Part shown: one piece after another, positions 34,270 through 44,639 of the stretch | Layout: each line of letters starts with the position of its first letter | How positions within the stretch are numbered: position 1 is the stretch's first letter | From: Anaeramoeba flamelloides | Lineage: Eukaryota; Metamonada; Anaeramoebidae | Assembly: GCA_027625915.1 (NCBI GenBank) | Contig: JANTQA010000015.1 | Span: 1 to 64,000 of the forward strand | Direction of reading: 5' to 3' | Length of the DNA stretch: 64,000 bases | The notes under the pieces: model-generated | Databases searched by the model: none | What the model saw: only the letters and a program-made list of their open reading frames with translations | What the model was told of the DNA's origin: nothing | Made by a program: the position numbers and the translations under genes

Positions 34270-34847
34270 TATTTTCTTGCTATGGGTGAAAGTTGTTTTG
34301 AGGTTTTTTTCTGATTTCCTTGACTGTGAAGTTGTAAAGGTTTCTATAGAGTTTAGGAATTTTTGCTTTTTTTGGGTATTTCTTTCGGTGATATTTTTTC
34401 TTTACTGTATACTGCTGTTTGTCTGGTTTCGTAAGTTCTGAAGTACGAGTACCTTATCGATTGTGAGAGCCATTCTCGCAGTTGGTGACAGTTGATGGTA
34501 TTGATCTTCCATCTTTTTATTTCATTTTTTAAGATTTTTTCTTATTTTTTTGAAGATTCTGCTATTTTTGGTGTGATTCTTGATTTTTTTTATTCGGTCA
34601 AACTCTATTTTAAGAATTATAGGTTGGCCGAGTGGATTTTCAAAATCAGTTCTATACCATTTTATATAGTCATCTTGTTTTAGGAAAATATTTTTTTTTT
34701 CCTTAAACTTTGTGAAAAAGAGCTTCTCTTTGGGGCTCTCTGTCTGAGGAGTTGCTCTTTTTTATTTTTGGGAGATTGGGAATTTATATCCCCTCCTATT
34801 TTATCTACCAAATTTCTCCCAATTTTTTTTGGTAGATATTTTTTTGT

Positions 34848-35096
34848 TCAGTAATTTTTCTTCTTCCTTCCGAGCTCAATGTCCACCAATTCATTAAATC
34901 TTGTGAAATATTTAATCGCTATTTCATCTTGTTTGGTGGAACAGTTTGCGCAAAAGATTTTCCTCTTGGATCTTGACCATGTGCCACATTTTGGGCATTT
35001 TATTGAATTGAAGTATCCCGTTTGAGAATTGGTCTTGATCTCTAGTTCTCCCTCCAAATCGTACTTCTCTTTTAGTCTTTCTTCTAGTTTATCCAA
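34848..35096 (-). CDS. LINE ORF1, C-terminal zinc-ribbon segment
   Basis: 82 codons with CPKCGTWSR and IFCANCS, a four-cysteine zinc ribbon. Directly upstream on the minus strand another frame gives an acidic Ser/Glu-rich tract and a GAAAAA-repeat Lys/Glu tract (35330-35400), so this is the end of ORF1 separated by a slip in an A-run near 35097-35112. Confidence 0.7.
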   Translation of the reverse strand: MDKLEERLKEKYDLEGELEIKTNSQTGYFNSIKCPKCGTWSRSKRKIFCANCSTKQDEIAIKYFTRFNELVDIELGRKKKNY

Positions 35097-35196
35097 TTTT
35101 TTTTTTTTTTTACTATAAAACTTATAGTTTTCATCTTCTGACTGCGACTCTGATTCTGTTTCCTCAGATTCATCACTTGACGTTTCTTCTGAGAGA

Positions 35197-36632
35197 GTGT
35201 CTAGATCTGATTCTGGTTCTGAATCTAAGTTCGTATTGTCTTCTGATAGCGTCTGGATTATTGTTGATTCTGTTAGTTTAGCAATTTTTTCCTTCTCTTT
35301 TACATTTTCATTTTCTTTTTCGATTTCTATTTCTTTTTCTTTTTCTTTTTCTTTTTCTTTTTCTTTTTCTTTTTCTTTTTCTTTTTCTTTTTCTATTTCT
35401 TTTTATTTTTCTTTTTGTTTTAACTCTTGATTTTTTAGAAATTCTCCCTGTATTTCATCTAATTTGCTGTCCTCTCCCTGAACTCCGGAATTCAGTTCAT
35501 TGACGAGAGTGGAATCCTCCAAATTAGGGTCTGGTGAAAGAGATTGTTCCCCTCGTGGGTTTGAGCTTCCGCCGCAAAGAGAGTCTCTTTTCTCAGTTTG
35601 TCCTAATTTTAAATTAGAGTTTGTTTCAACTATTCCCTTTTGATCAAGAGTCTTTTCTATATTTTGGTTTTTTTTCTGTTAGAGTATTTTGTTCTTGTAT
35701 TGGTTTAGTTTTTTTTTCTTTTATTTTAGTGTTTTTTATTTTTTCCTTGTTTATTATTTGAGTTTTCATTTTCTTGGTTTTTTATTCTTTGAGTTTTATT
35801 TTTTTCTTTCTAAGTTTTTTATTTTTTATATCTTTTTCTATTTCTTTTTGATCTTTTTGATCTTTTTGAATTTTTGGTTTAGTGTTCTCCTCTTTATTTA
35901 TTTCAATTATTTTTTTTGTTATTATCAATTTCACTTTTAGTTTTTTATATTTTTTTCTTGTGTTAGTTTTGAATTGGGTTGTAAATGTACTCCAAATTCT
36001 AATTCTAATTTAAGTCTTATTTTATTTTTGTATAATTTCTTTAGTTCTTTTTCTGAGTCTTCTTTGATTTTTTTTTTGTCTTTTTTTTAGTTTTTTTTAT
36101 TTTATCTTGGATTATACTTAAATTTTCTTTCTGTTCTTTTTTTAATATCAGTTATTAATTTTGATATTTCCTCTAATGTTTTAGTTCTTTTTTCGACTAT
36201 ATTAGAGTTATATTGAGCAGTTTTTTTTTAGAGCCTTTTTTTACTAATATTGTTTTTATTGTTTATTTCTGTGCCTTCCATTATGAGAGCTTTATTTCTC
36301 ATTTTTTCATTTTTAAAATAAACAATAAAATATATTTTCCCTGCTTTTGATATTTTTTCTTTCTATCTTTCCAGGGTTGAAACTCATGAAGTGTTTTTCT
36401 ATGATTTCGATCTTGATATTTTCTTGAATGTTTTCTTTTTTTTCCTATTAAAAAGAGAGCATTCTTTGAAAAATTCTCTGATTTTTGAGTATTTTTTTTC
36501 TTTGTTGATCTTTTTTTTTTTTTTTTTTTTTTTTTTCCGAATTTTTCTTTCTTGGTTTGTATTTGACTGCATTCCTATAACTCATTTGGGAGGTATTTCC
36601 ATTTTTTTTGTAGTTATAGTTTCTCTCAGTCT
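35197..36632 (-). other. LINE ORF1 middle region, Lys/Glu-rich, frame-broken
   Basis: The minus strand reads highly charged Lys/Glu/Asn-rich sequence in changing frames, including a (GAAAAA)n run. It joins the RRM-like N-terminal ORF1 domain to the zinc ribbon. Open stretches on the plus strand here are mirror images of this low-complexity coding sequence. Confidence 0.6.
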
Positions 36633-37325
36633 TTATATTATTGTTTCCTTTTTCTCCGAAGGTTTCTTTTTGTCCATCTCGTTTCTCTTAGATGAGCGTT
36701 GAGAGGGCCTTTCACCTTCAGCATTAGAGTTTCCAGGGTATTGGTTATAGTATACCCTTGTCCCTTGTTTTTCAGGGTCATACTTCTCTTTCAAGACCTG
36801 GTTGGGACTGTAGTCTTTATTTACCAGGTGGCGCGGGTCGGGATACCTTTGCCTATGGCCTCTAAAATTCTCATCATGTGTGGTACGATGTGATTTCTGA
36901 GGGGTAAAATTAAGATTAAAAAAAGAAGCTTGAATTTTACTATTTTTAACCCTTAAGGGTTGGTATCTGTCGTTTATGGCCCAATAAGCTCTAGTAGCTT
37001 GTCTCGAATGTTCAAATTCTATCAGAATCTCCTCGTGTTTGGGTCTATTCGACATGTCCCTTGTTCGAATCCTGGTTCCTCGAGAATTTTTTTCAAAAAT
37101 TCTCTCATATTTTTCCTCGTAGCTCCCCTCGTAGCTCCTCCCCTTGTATATGTTGCTATTTCTGTTGCTGGGAGGGTTGCGGAAAATTTTCATATCTCCG
37201 ATTTGGGTGTTAGTACGGTGGAAATGTTCATATAGATCTTCCCTAAAATACTCAATTTTGTGAGCAAGGGGGACTCCCAACACCAATAAAGTGTTGGTAA
37301 ATCTCGTTGTGTTCATTTCTTGCAT
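36633..37325 (-). CDS. LINE ORF1, N-terminal RRM-like part
   Basis: 230 codons from ATG at 37325, about 80 bases inside the LINE 5' end. TNTLLVLGVP near residue 11 and EEILIEFEHSRQATRAYWAI near 106 resemble the two RNP strands of an RNA-recognition motif, and the rest is Arg/Lys/Tyr-rich. ORF1 proteins bind LINE RNA. RRM assignment is by motif only. Confidence 0.7.
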   Translation of the reverse strand: MQEMNTTRFTNTLLVLGVPLAHKIEYFREDLYEHFHRTNTQIGDMKIFRNPPSNRNSNIYKGRSYEGSYEEKYERIFEKNSRGTRIRTRDMSNRPKHEEILIEFEHSRQATRAYWAINDRYQPLRVKNSKIQASFFNLNFTPQKSHRTTHDENFRGHRQRYPDPRHLVNKDYSPNQVLKEKYDPEKQGTRVYYNQYPGNSNAEGERPSQRSSKRNEMDKKKPSEKKETII

Positions 37326-37402
37326 GCAAGAGTTGTGGTTTAAAGGTCAAAAAATGACAAAGAAAATTGACTGTGTCAAAAATGATAAAAAAAATAAGAA
37401 AT

Positions 37403-37418
37403 AAGAAATAGAGTTCGG
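37403..37418. repeat. LINE target-site duplication, 5' side
   Basis: AAGAAATAGAGTTCGG, identical to 30634-30649. Confidence 0.85.
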
Positions 37419-37463
37419 AAAAAAATTTTGTTATTTTTTGGACTCTTTGTCATTTTATTCAAA

Positions 37464-37535
37464 AATGACAAAGGAAATAAAAAAATAACAAAGGAAATAA
37501 ATTTTCTTTGTTATTTTTTTATTTCCTTTGTTATT
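37464..37535. repeat. Palindrome in transposon right subterminal region
   Basis: 30-base arms (37464-37493 and 37506-37535) with one mismatch and a 12-base loop, made of CTTTGTTATT/AATAACAAAG blocks. Further CCTTTGTTATTTTT copies follow to 37660. Repeated subterminal motifs like this often bind transposase. Confidence 0.7.
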
Positions 37536-38049
37536 TTTTTAAAAAAATTAATTCCTTTGTTATTTTTTTTTTCCGAGCATGGGGATTTTTACAAGGTGCT
37601 TTGTTATTTTTGAAAAAAATGACAAAGAAAATTTAATTCCTTTGTCATTTTTTCTTTGTGTTTAAAAAAATTTTTTCTGATCGTGATTTTTGATCAATTA
37701 TTTGATTTCATACACTCAGTATTATTTGATCTGTGTTAAAATCGTCTGAAAAATCGATTTTTCAAACTCCGGAGTCTCAAAAACGTGTACTTTTCGAGTT
37801 CTGACGAGACATTAAAATTACTTGTATTTAGGAACGATTTTAATATATTTCAAAAAAAACAAGTTTTTTCTACAGTAAATTATACAAAAAATTTTTTTGT
37901 TTTAAAAAAATCGAATTTTTTTTTGAAAAATTTTGGGAAAAAAAAATTGTGCCTTATTTTGAGAAAAATATTTTGTGCCTTATTTTGAGATTTTTTTGTG
38001 CCTTAAATCACTACAAAAAGTTTGTGCCTTAAAAGTGAAACTGACTGTA

Positions 38050-38280
38050 TATTTTTCAAAAAATAAAATCATTTTATTTTTTAATAAAATTTCAACTTCA
38101 TCAACAAGTTTTTTTCGATTCTCTTGGCAATTTTTATTATTCAAAAATTTTTTTTCAAAAATTTTTTTTTTTTTTTTTAATAATTTTTTTTTTTAAAATT
38201 TTTTTTTTTTTAATAAAAAAAAATTTTTTTTTTTTTTAAAAAAATTTTTTTTTTTTTAAAAAAAATTTTTTTTTTTTTCA
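38050..38280. repeat. Low-complexity A/T tract next to transposon end
   Basis: Alternating runs of T and A (about 38140-38280) just outside the right end of the 13.2 kb element. No gene content beyond the tail of the interrupted transposase. Confidence 0.7.
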
Positions 38281-38436
38281 AAATATTTTTTGTAAAATTT
38301 GAAAAAATGGTTGATATCATAATATTCATTTATGGGAGAGGTATAAATATTTGAAACTATACCAAAACATTTTAAATCTAAATCATGTACAATTCCTTCG
38401 ATTTTTAACCCTACTTGTTTAAAGAATTTAAAAATA

Positions 38437-38633
38437 CAGTCAGTTTCACTTTTAAGGCACAAACTTTCAACGAAATTTAAGGCACAATAAAAATCTCAAA
38501 TTAAGGCACAAAATTTGGAATTTTGTTTTTACAATTTATTTTTACTAGAATTTAAATTTTGTGCTTTAATTTGAGATTTTTATTGTGCCTTAAATTTCGT
38601 TGAAAGTTTGTGCCTTAAAAGTGAAACTGACTG
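38437..38633. mobile_element. Fold-back MITE, CAGTCAG family, copy 5
   Basis: 197 bp with TA flanks; arms nearly perfect over their full length with a short centre around ACAATTTATTTTTACTA. Inserted in the decayed transposase-like gene. Confidence 0.9.
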
Positions 38634-38921
38634 TATTATGTAGTAAATAACTTTCGATTAAACTACTATTAATATTTTTTTGATTAAAAATGGATAGTAA
38701 CAATTATTTACTTCATTTTTATTTGTAAATTGAATTGAAGATGATAATAAAATTTTGTTTTTTTAATTCTTCTGGCCCATCAATTATAATCAAAGAAACA
38801 GTACACTCATGATCACTTCACCGAGAACTCCACCTTCCGTTATATCCCAATACTACATTATCATATTTTTTTTCGATAATGTTTAAAATTTGCCTTACTA
38901 AAAAAATCATACCGTCAGTTC

Positions 38922-39105
38922 CACTTTTAAGACACAAACTTTCAACGAAATTTAAGTCACAAAAAAAATCTCAAATTAAGGCACAAAATTCAGGTTCTAG
39001 TAAAAAAATAGTAAAAAAAAAAAATTCCAAATTTTGTGCCTTAATTTGAGATTTTTGTGCCTTAAATTTCGTTGAAAGTTTGTGTCTTAAAAGTGGAACT
39101 GACTG
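38922..39105. mobile_element. Fold-back MITE, CAGTCAG family, copy 6 with matched arm changes
   Basis: 184 bp, TA flanks. Both arms carry the same departure from the family consensus (GTTCCAC on the left, GTGGAAC on the right, instead of GTTTCAC/GTGAAAC), so the arms have been kept complementary. Inserted in the decayed transposase-like gene. Confidence 0.9.
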
Positions 39106-39659
39106 TAAAGTAAATATTGATTTGTTCTAGTTGACGATAATACCAACGTGCTGAAAAGTTAATTGATTGATTTATATTCTTATAACTTGAGCCATGTTTT
39201 AAAACTTCGATTAAGATAAGTATATTTTCCGTATCAATAAAACTCAGTTTTTTATTTTCTTCTTTTTTTATTCTTTTTTTCTCTTCTTATTTTTCTAATT
39301 TTAATTTCACTTGATGTGAATTAATAAATTGTCCTTTTGTATTTCTTTTTCTTAAACCTATATGGCGTCCTATTTTGAATTTATAATCGCACATAATTTC
39401 TTTACCAAAAAGTTCTTTTCTTTTTTTTGAATTTGATCTATTTAATTACTTCGAGGTCTTTTTCAGAAAATAAAAAAAAAAACTTTGTTATCAATTACAA
39501 TGTTGAATTTATTCAGAACCAAAACATTAAATCTATTTGTTAATCCATTTTTTATCTTTGAAAATTTTTGGTTTTCACGCTTTTTAAATTCCATCCAATA
39601 ATCCCAAATTTCTTTTAATGTGATGACACGCTTTTTTTCTTTTGACATTTAAAATAAAA

Positions 39660-39945
39660 AGTTCAAACTAAAAAAAAATGAATAAATTTCAAAGCCTTGC
39701 GGGATATTTTGTAGGAACTTAATAGAAATCTTTTTTCGATACTAAATAACTTGGTTAATCACCAAAATTCGAACATCTGGCACCGCTGGGGATTTGAACT
39801 AAGATGAAAAAAAAAAAAAAATTTTTTCTACTAATACCTTTAACACTCATAGATGTTTGAGTCTGTTTGTGTGTGTTAATTTGTGAATTTGAGGTTGAAA
39901 AATCTTGTAAAAAAATTGATTATTTTTCTCTTATGGTTCCAATCC
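39660..39945. other. AT-rich spacer
   Basis: No gene. Near 39775-39805 the minus strand weakly resembles the 3' half of a tRNA, but arms do not pair. Confidence 0.5.
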
Positions 39946-40345
39946 CTTAAATAAATTATAAAACGAATACCAATTCAGAACTATTAAATAATTGAAATTT
40001 TGTCAATTATTTAAAGTTTGCAATACTCACAAAAAAAAAATAAATAATTATAAATCACAAAAAAAATTGATAATATATTAAAAATTTTGGAGAGAGTACA
40101 ACAAAAAATGTATTAGTATATTTGTTGAAATTTCACAAACAATTATTGATTGATCAAATGGTTAGATACTTATCAACGAATTTTATTCGGGTTTTCTTAG
40201 GAAAAGAACTTAACTTGAGAGTTTAATACCAATCCTTCGAAAAAAAATATTTTGATCAAACAAACAGATTACATAATTGTAAATAAGAAATCAAAACACA
40301 AAAACAGAAAAAAATAAAAAAATGATTGAAATACTTGTCCATATC
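39945..40345 (-). repeat. Dispersed intergenic repeat, copy 2 (inverted)
   Basis: Reverse-complement match to 7990-8400 at roughly 80% by eye, including CACAAAAACAGAAAAAA and ATTGATTGATCAAA. Confidence 0.6.
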
Positions 40346-41160
40346 AAAATTATTTCCAAACTTGAAGGAAATTGTAGTATTATTATTCTTTGAATTGTTT
40401 TAATAATGTTAAAGTTTTTGAATTTTAGTTGAGATATGTTTTTGGAGAATAAATATTTTTTTTGGGTTATATGACCTTAATAAAATTAAGCACTATTTTT
40501 TTCTGATTAATATTTTTCGAAATTAAGAACATAACTTAATTCAATTAAACGCTGTGATAATTTTTTTTAGAATAAAAAACACTCTCAACCTTTGAATATC
40601 GAAAATATTTTTTGGAATTATTGTGCACTTTTTTATTTTTTTTTGAAAAATTGGGATTGAGAAAAGTTTGAAATCAAAGAATAAGTTAATATATTAAATT
40701 AGAATACTTTTCCAGAGAGTTTATCCTTTTAGTTTAACTTTTTTTTTATTTTACCATTTAAAACTAAAAAAAAAATTTGAGGGCCAAATTAGTGCCTTTT
40801 GTGAAAAGAAAATTCCCATAATTTAGAATTTGTTTTTGTAAATGAGTTAAAACAAGAGAGTGTATCTAAAAATATACATAATTTCAAGTTTGAATTCAAT
40901 GTTTTTGGCAAAAAATGTTTTCAAGAAAAAGCTGAATTGAAACTTTATTTATTTTTATTTTATCATTTTGTTTTTTTAATTGTATTAATGGAAAGTATTT
41001 GATCAGTTTTTCATTTTTAGTGTTTTTTGGGTCGTAGGGACATATTAATATTTCCATCATAATATCTGGAGAGAAAAAAAAAAATTCTCTAGTTCTAATG
41101 AAATAGATTACTTAAATGTAAAAAAGGAGAAATGAAAACGATACAACAATAAATACAAAT
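40345..41160. other. AT-rich intergenic stretch
   Basis: Nothing recognisable beyond AT-rich homopolymer-containing DNA. Confidence 0.5.
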
Positions 41161-41880
41161 TAATGAATTTTCATATTTTGGTAAAAATCCAAAATTATTT
41201 ACAAATTGAATGTATATTATATAAGATTTTAATTTATTCAACTGTTTTAAATTGTGTCCAAATTGTTTATATTTTATTCATAAATATTCATTTATTTTCT
41301 CGAAAAATCATTTCTAAAAGTTTTGAAAAATATTTTAATTGTTTTCAATTAATAATTCAATATAAAAATATTTTGGAGAATTTGAACAAGAAAAATTTTT
41401 ATTTTTTTTCATTGCAAAATAATAGTAACATTAAAATTTACATTAACTTCAAGATCTAATCAAAATAATAGTAACATTCAATTAACATTAACAATTAACA
41501 TTAATCATTAACAATTAACATGAACAATTAACCATTAAACATTAACAATAAGAATTGATCATTCAAGATCTAGATAATTTCATTATTGTACTCTATATAT
41601 ACGTCAATATATAATCCACTTGAATAATCAATAAATTACCTAATCACTACCTACTCAATTCTGTGTCAAAGATATCACTTCTGTGCCACCACGGTGGTTT
41701 CTTGCACAGCAAGAAAATGAAGGGACTTGTATCAACAGTGAAATTTAGCAACATTAGCAAGCTAAGGAACAATCAACCTATCCACAAAAACAACAACAAA
41801 TCCACAAAAACAACAACAAGATACCTATCAACAACAACATTAACAACAACATCAATAACTTATCCTAATCTAATCTAATC
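41160..41880 (+). repeat. TATA-bearing hairpin repeat, copy A
   Basis: Shares with copies B and C: a 120-base AT block (ATTTCTAAAAGTTTTGAAAA), runs of ATTAACATTAACA, a CATTATTGTACTCTATA block that looks like a TATA promoter, then a core with CCACCACGGTGG and CTTGCACAGCAAG hairpins, ATTAGCAA, and a CAACAA tail. This copy is the most diverged (TATATATA in the promoter). Confidence 0.75.
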
Positions 41881-42404
41881 TAATCCACAAAAACACAAAA
41901 AAAAAAAAAACACAAAAAACAAAAACATCAACAACATTTTTCAACAAAAACCAAAAAGCATTAACTGTAATTCTTTTCCTAGTTGTAATACTAACAAATT
42001 GAAATTTGAGTTTTGAAATTTTTACTTGATCCTATTCCCTTTTTGAAATTTTTTTATGATCAACTATTGAATAATCTATTTTTTGAAAATCAAGTTTCTT
42101 AGAAAATCTATAAAATTAATTGTTCTTTAAAATATTTATTTTTTGTCAAGGAATGTTTAATAAGGAAATTTGGAAAAGATTTTTATTAAAAATGTAAATT
42201 GAACTAAAAATTATTTTTGAAATTTAATTAGGATTTATCAGTTTTTATTCAATGAGATCTAAACTCTTTTTCAGTCAAAGGGGCCCAGTTTTATTGAAGA
42301 AATGGAAGACATTCTATGAGTTTAATTCATTACTCTTATCAAACTAAAATTTTCAATTTTTAGATCAAAATCATTTTTTCTCATTTTTGAAAAAAATTAT
42401 TTTT

Positions 42405-42436
<32 letters not shown>

Positions 42437-42893
42437 TATTTTTTTTTTTTGATATTTTTTTTTTAAAAAAATTAACTTTTGAAAAAAAAAAATGTTTGAA
42501 AAACGAAATAAACATTAAGAAAAGTTAAGCTTTGTATGTTCTTTTAAAATTCATATATTTACAAGTAAAAAATCTTATTATCAACGATTTTAATTTCCTA
42601 AAGAAATTGAGAATTTTGCACGAAACGTTCCAATGAATGGGGCCAAAAAAATTTTTTAACATTTTTTTTTTTGAAATTTATGGTTTGTTCAGGGTTTCTT
42701 TTATAATTATGGACTCTTATAAGAAGTTTATTATTTCTCGTATTTCTAAACAATCTAAGTTTGGTTGATTCTTAAAAATAAAGTGACTTTTTCGTTTTTG
42801 GTTGGTTCACTTTGAGTGAAATGGAGTTTATAAGTGGGTAAACTTGAATTTTTTTATCACAAAATAAAATGTCAGAATTGAGTTCTACTGCTG

Positions 42894-42951
42894 GTTTCTG
42901 TGATTTCTGTGATTTCTGTGATTTCTGTGATTTCTGTAATTTCTGTGATTT
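42894..42951. repeat. 9 bp minisatellite (TTTCTGTGA)n
   Basis: Six to seven units with one variant. The complementary motif occurs as about three units at 12150-12180. Confidence 0.85.
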
Positions 42952-44277
42952 ATTTCTTTGGTTTCTGTAATTTCTACAATTTCTTAAAATGCGAAAGAAG
43001 TATCCGAAAAATGGAAAAATCGAATTTTTGAGAAAATGTCTTAAAAGTAAAAATTGAAAACCATTTGATCTTGTTGGGAATTTACACACATTCTATTTTT
43101 AATGTATAAGTTAAGATGAAATCGATTTTCAATTTTCACCTTTCAAAGGTCAAAATTATGCAATTAATAAAAATTTGGCATTGTTGTTGACAATTTCTTT
43201 GGTATTTCCAAACAAATTCAAAATTGAATAAATAGACAAGTTAATGTGTTTGGAATTATATTGAATCAATTTAAAATCCTCCTTTCCTTAAAAAAAAAAA
43301 GATCATTTTTCTCAATCAAGTGACGTAATAAGTAAATCTTTTGCTTTTTTTGAAAAAAAGCCGACTAATTTTGCAAAATTTATAAAAATTTAGTTCACAA
43401 AAAGATCCTCAAATGAAAAATTCCAACTTAACCCTTCCCACAAAAAAGCAACCCATTTTTTCTCTAACACAACAAATTGGATTTTAAGAGAGAAACAATC
43501 CAAACAGAAAAAATTTTATCAAAAAAGTATGAAAATCAAAAAATCGTAAAATAAAAAATCTAATGTGTGTTTGGCATTGAAAGATTTTTTGATAAATCGA
43601 AAACAGAGTTAAACAATATCCACCAAAGATCCTTATGAGAATTTCGCTTCAAGAAAAATAAAAAGAAACCAAAGGAACCAAAGGAACCAAAGGAACCTAA
43701 AGAAACCAAAGGAACCAAAAATAACAAAGAAAAAGTCACAATTCATTTGTCGGAATTGTTCTGATTTTTGTGTTTTACAAATTGAAAATTCAAGAAACTT
43801 TCTTAATGATGAAAACTCAGATACACATATGATCTTCAAAAAGTTATTGTCGTTTATCAAGAATATGTTTGAGATGATCGTCATTTTTCAAGCATCAAAA
43901 ATCGGGATTAATTTTTCAATTTCATTGTATAGTTTATTGTTAAAGTTGGTTCGACTTTATCGATCTCAGTTTTTTTGATTATTTTTACAGAGATAAAATA
44001 AAATTGTATGAAATTATTATTTTAATTGGTTAAGTTTATTATTTTGGTTTGTTGTAAAAGTGACTTTTTGATGGGATCAAATTCTTTGTTTGAATTTTGT
44101 GAATTAGTTAATTATGTTTTGAAAATGGATGAATTAAATTGTGTATTTGAATTTTTTTGATTTTGTGATGAGATTGTGGAAATGTTGATGTTGAAAAATT
44201 TAGAATGTTATTGTATTGAATTATTGAAGTGGTTGATTGTGATTTTGTTAAAATATAGTTTGTGATTGGTATTTTGA

Positions 44278-44321
44278 AGGCCATCTAAAGATGGCCTTTC
44301 ATTTCTACTAAAGTAGAAATG
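44278..44321. ncRNA. Twin perfect hairpins
   Basis: Two adjacent perfect 9-bp stems: AGGCCATCT/AGATGGCCT with a 2-base loop (44278-44297) and CATTTCTAC/GTAGAAATG with a TAAA loop (44300-44321). They stand out in AT-rich DNA. They could be the 3' end of a small RNA or a terminator-like structure; transcription is not known. Confidence 0.35.
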
Positions 44322-44639
44322 AGATTATTATATATACATTTACAATTAAAGTCAAATAATAAAAATTTATATTCTCTCTCAAATGTTAAAAGATCCGAAG
44401 AAAAATATCAGAAAAAGAAAAATAAAAAATGAAATTGAAAAAATTTTTTTTTTTTAGATTTTAATTTTAATCCACGCTGACTGACTTGAAATAATATAGA
44501 AGTGATCTCAAAAAATAAAATTCATGGTTTGAGTTTGGATAATTTAGAAAAATGAAATGCCTGAAAAAAAAACTATAAATTTTCAAAAAAAAAAAAAAAG
44601 ATCCAAAAAAGATCCAAAAGAATGTCCAAAAATGTTCAA

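Larger units (their letters stand above)
30650..37402 (-). mobile_element. Full-length non-LTR retrotransposon (APE-type LINE), 6.75 kb
   Basis: Minus-strand order: short 5' leader, ORF1 with RRM-like domain and Lys/Glu tract and zinc ribbon, then endonuclease, reverse transcriptase and a C-terminal CCHC finger. A 16 bp duplication flanks it. The 3' end reads ATCAATAAA with no poly(A) tail, and a perfect 8-bp hairpin (30835-30853) lies in the 3' region. The reading frames are broken by about four or five shifts, mostly in homopolymer A-runs, so this copy looks non-functional unless some are sequence errors. It is nested in the 13.2 kb DNA transposon. Confidence 0.85.
24855..38047 (-). mobile_element. 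13.2 kb Tc1/mariner-like (pogo-like) transposon with transposase-USP ORF
   Basis: The left end (CAGTCAGTTTCACTTTTAAA) and right end (complement of CAGTCAGTTTCACTTTTAAG) form inverted termini of roughly 110 bases that share three spaced AAAGCACA/AAGGCACA blocks. TA lies at 24853-24854 and 38048-38049. Inside, on the minus strand, are a DDD transposase (about 26782-28381) and a USP-like peptidase (25381-26535) from what was one frame, a fold-back at 28611-28871, a 65 bp satellite (29256-30333) and a nested LINE (30650-37402). Without the LINE and its duplicated 16 bp target the element would be about 6.4 kb. Both flanks are halves of one decayed transposase-like gene, which independently supports the borders. 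TA target, CAGT ends and a DD35D triad point to the pogo/Fot branch. The transposase frame has one shift and one stop, so this copy is probably inactive as it stands. Confidence 0.8.
38256..39648 (-). pseudogene. 5' part of an interrupted transposase-like gene
   Basis: Minus strand from ATG 39648: 61 codons of basic helical protein, then in shifted frames KRNTKGQFINSHQVKLK, a stretch ending FSARWYYRQLEQI, VVLGYNGRWSSR, and finally GLKIEGIVHDLDLKCFG with EYYDINHFFKFYKK. The GRWSSR, HDLD and DINHF motifs in this order resemble a eukaryotic transposase group whose C-terminus has NESFN, found at 24800. Two MITEs (38437-38633, 38922-39105) interrupt it and several shifts and stops are present. The rest of the gene lies beyond the 13.2 kb transposon. 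Confidence 0.6.

Noticed and set aside
35197-36702. Plus-strand Ser/Phe-rich open frames
   Set aside because: They mirror the Lys/Glu-rich low-complexity coding strand of LINE ORF1.
37064-37075. TTCGAATCC string resembling a tRNA T loop
   Set aside because: It lies inside LINE ORF1 coding sequence and no cloverleaf can be drawn.
39775-39805. tRNA-like 3' half on the minus strand
   Set aside because: The T-arm stem does not pair and no anticodon arm is found upstream.
7990-40345. Inverted repeat 32 kb apart read as ends of one huge element
   Set aside because: Further copies of the repeat at 44640 and 61206 show it is dispersed, and no target duplication was seen.
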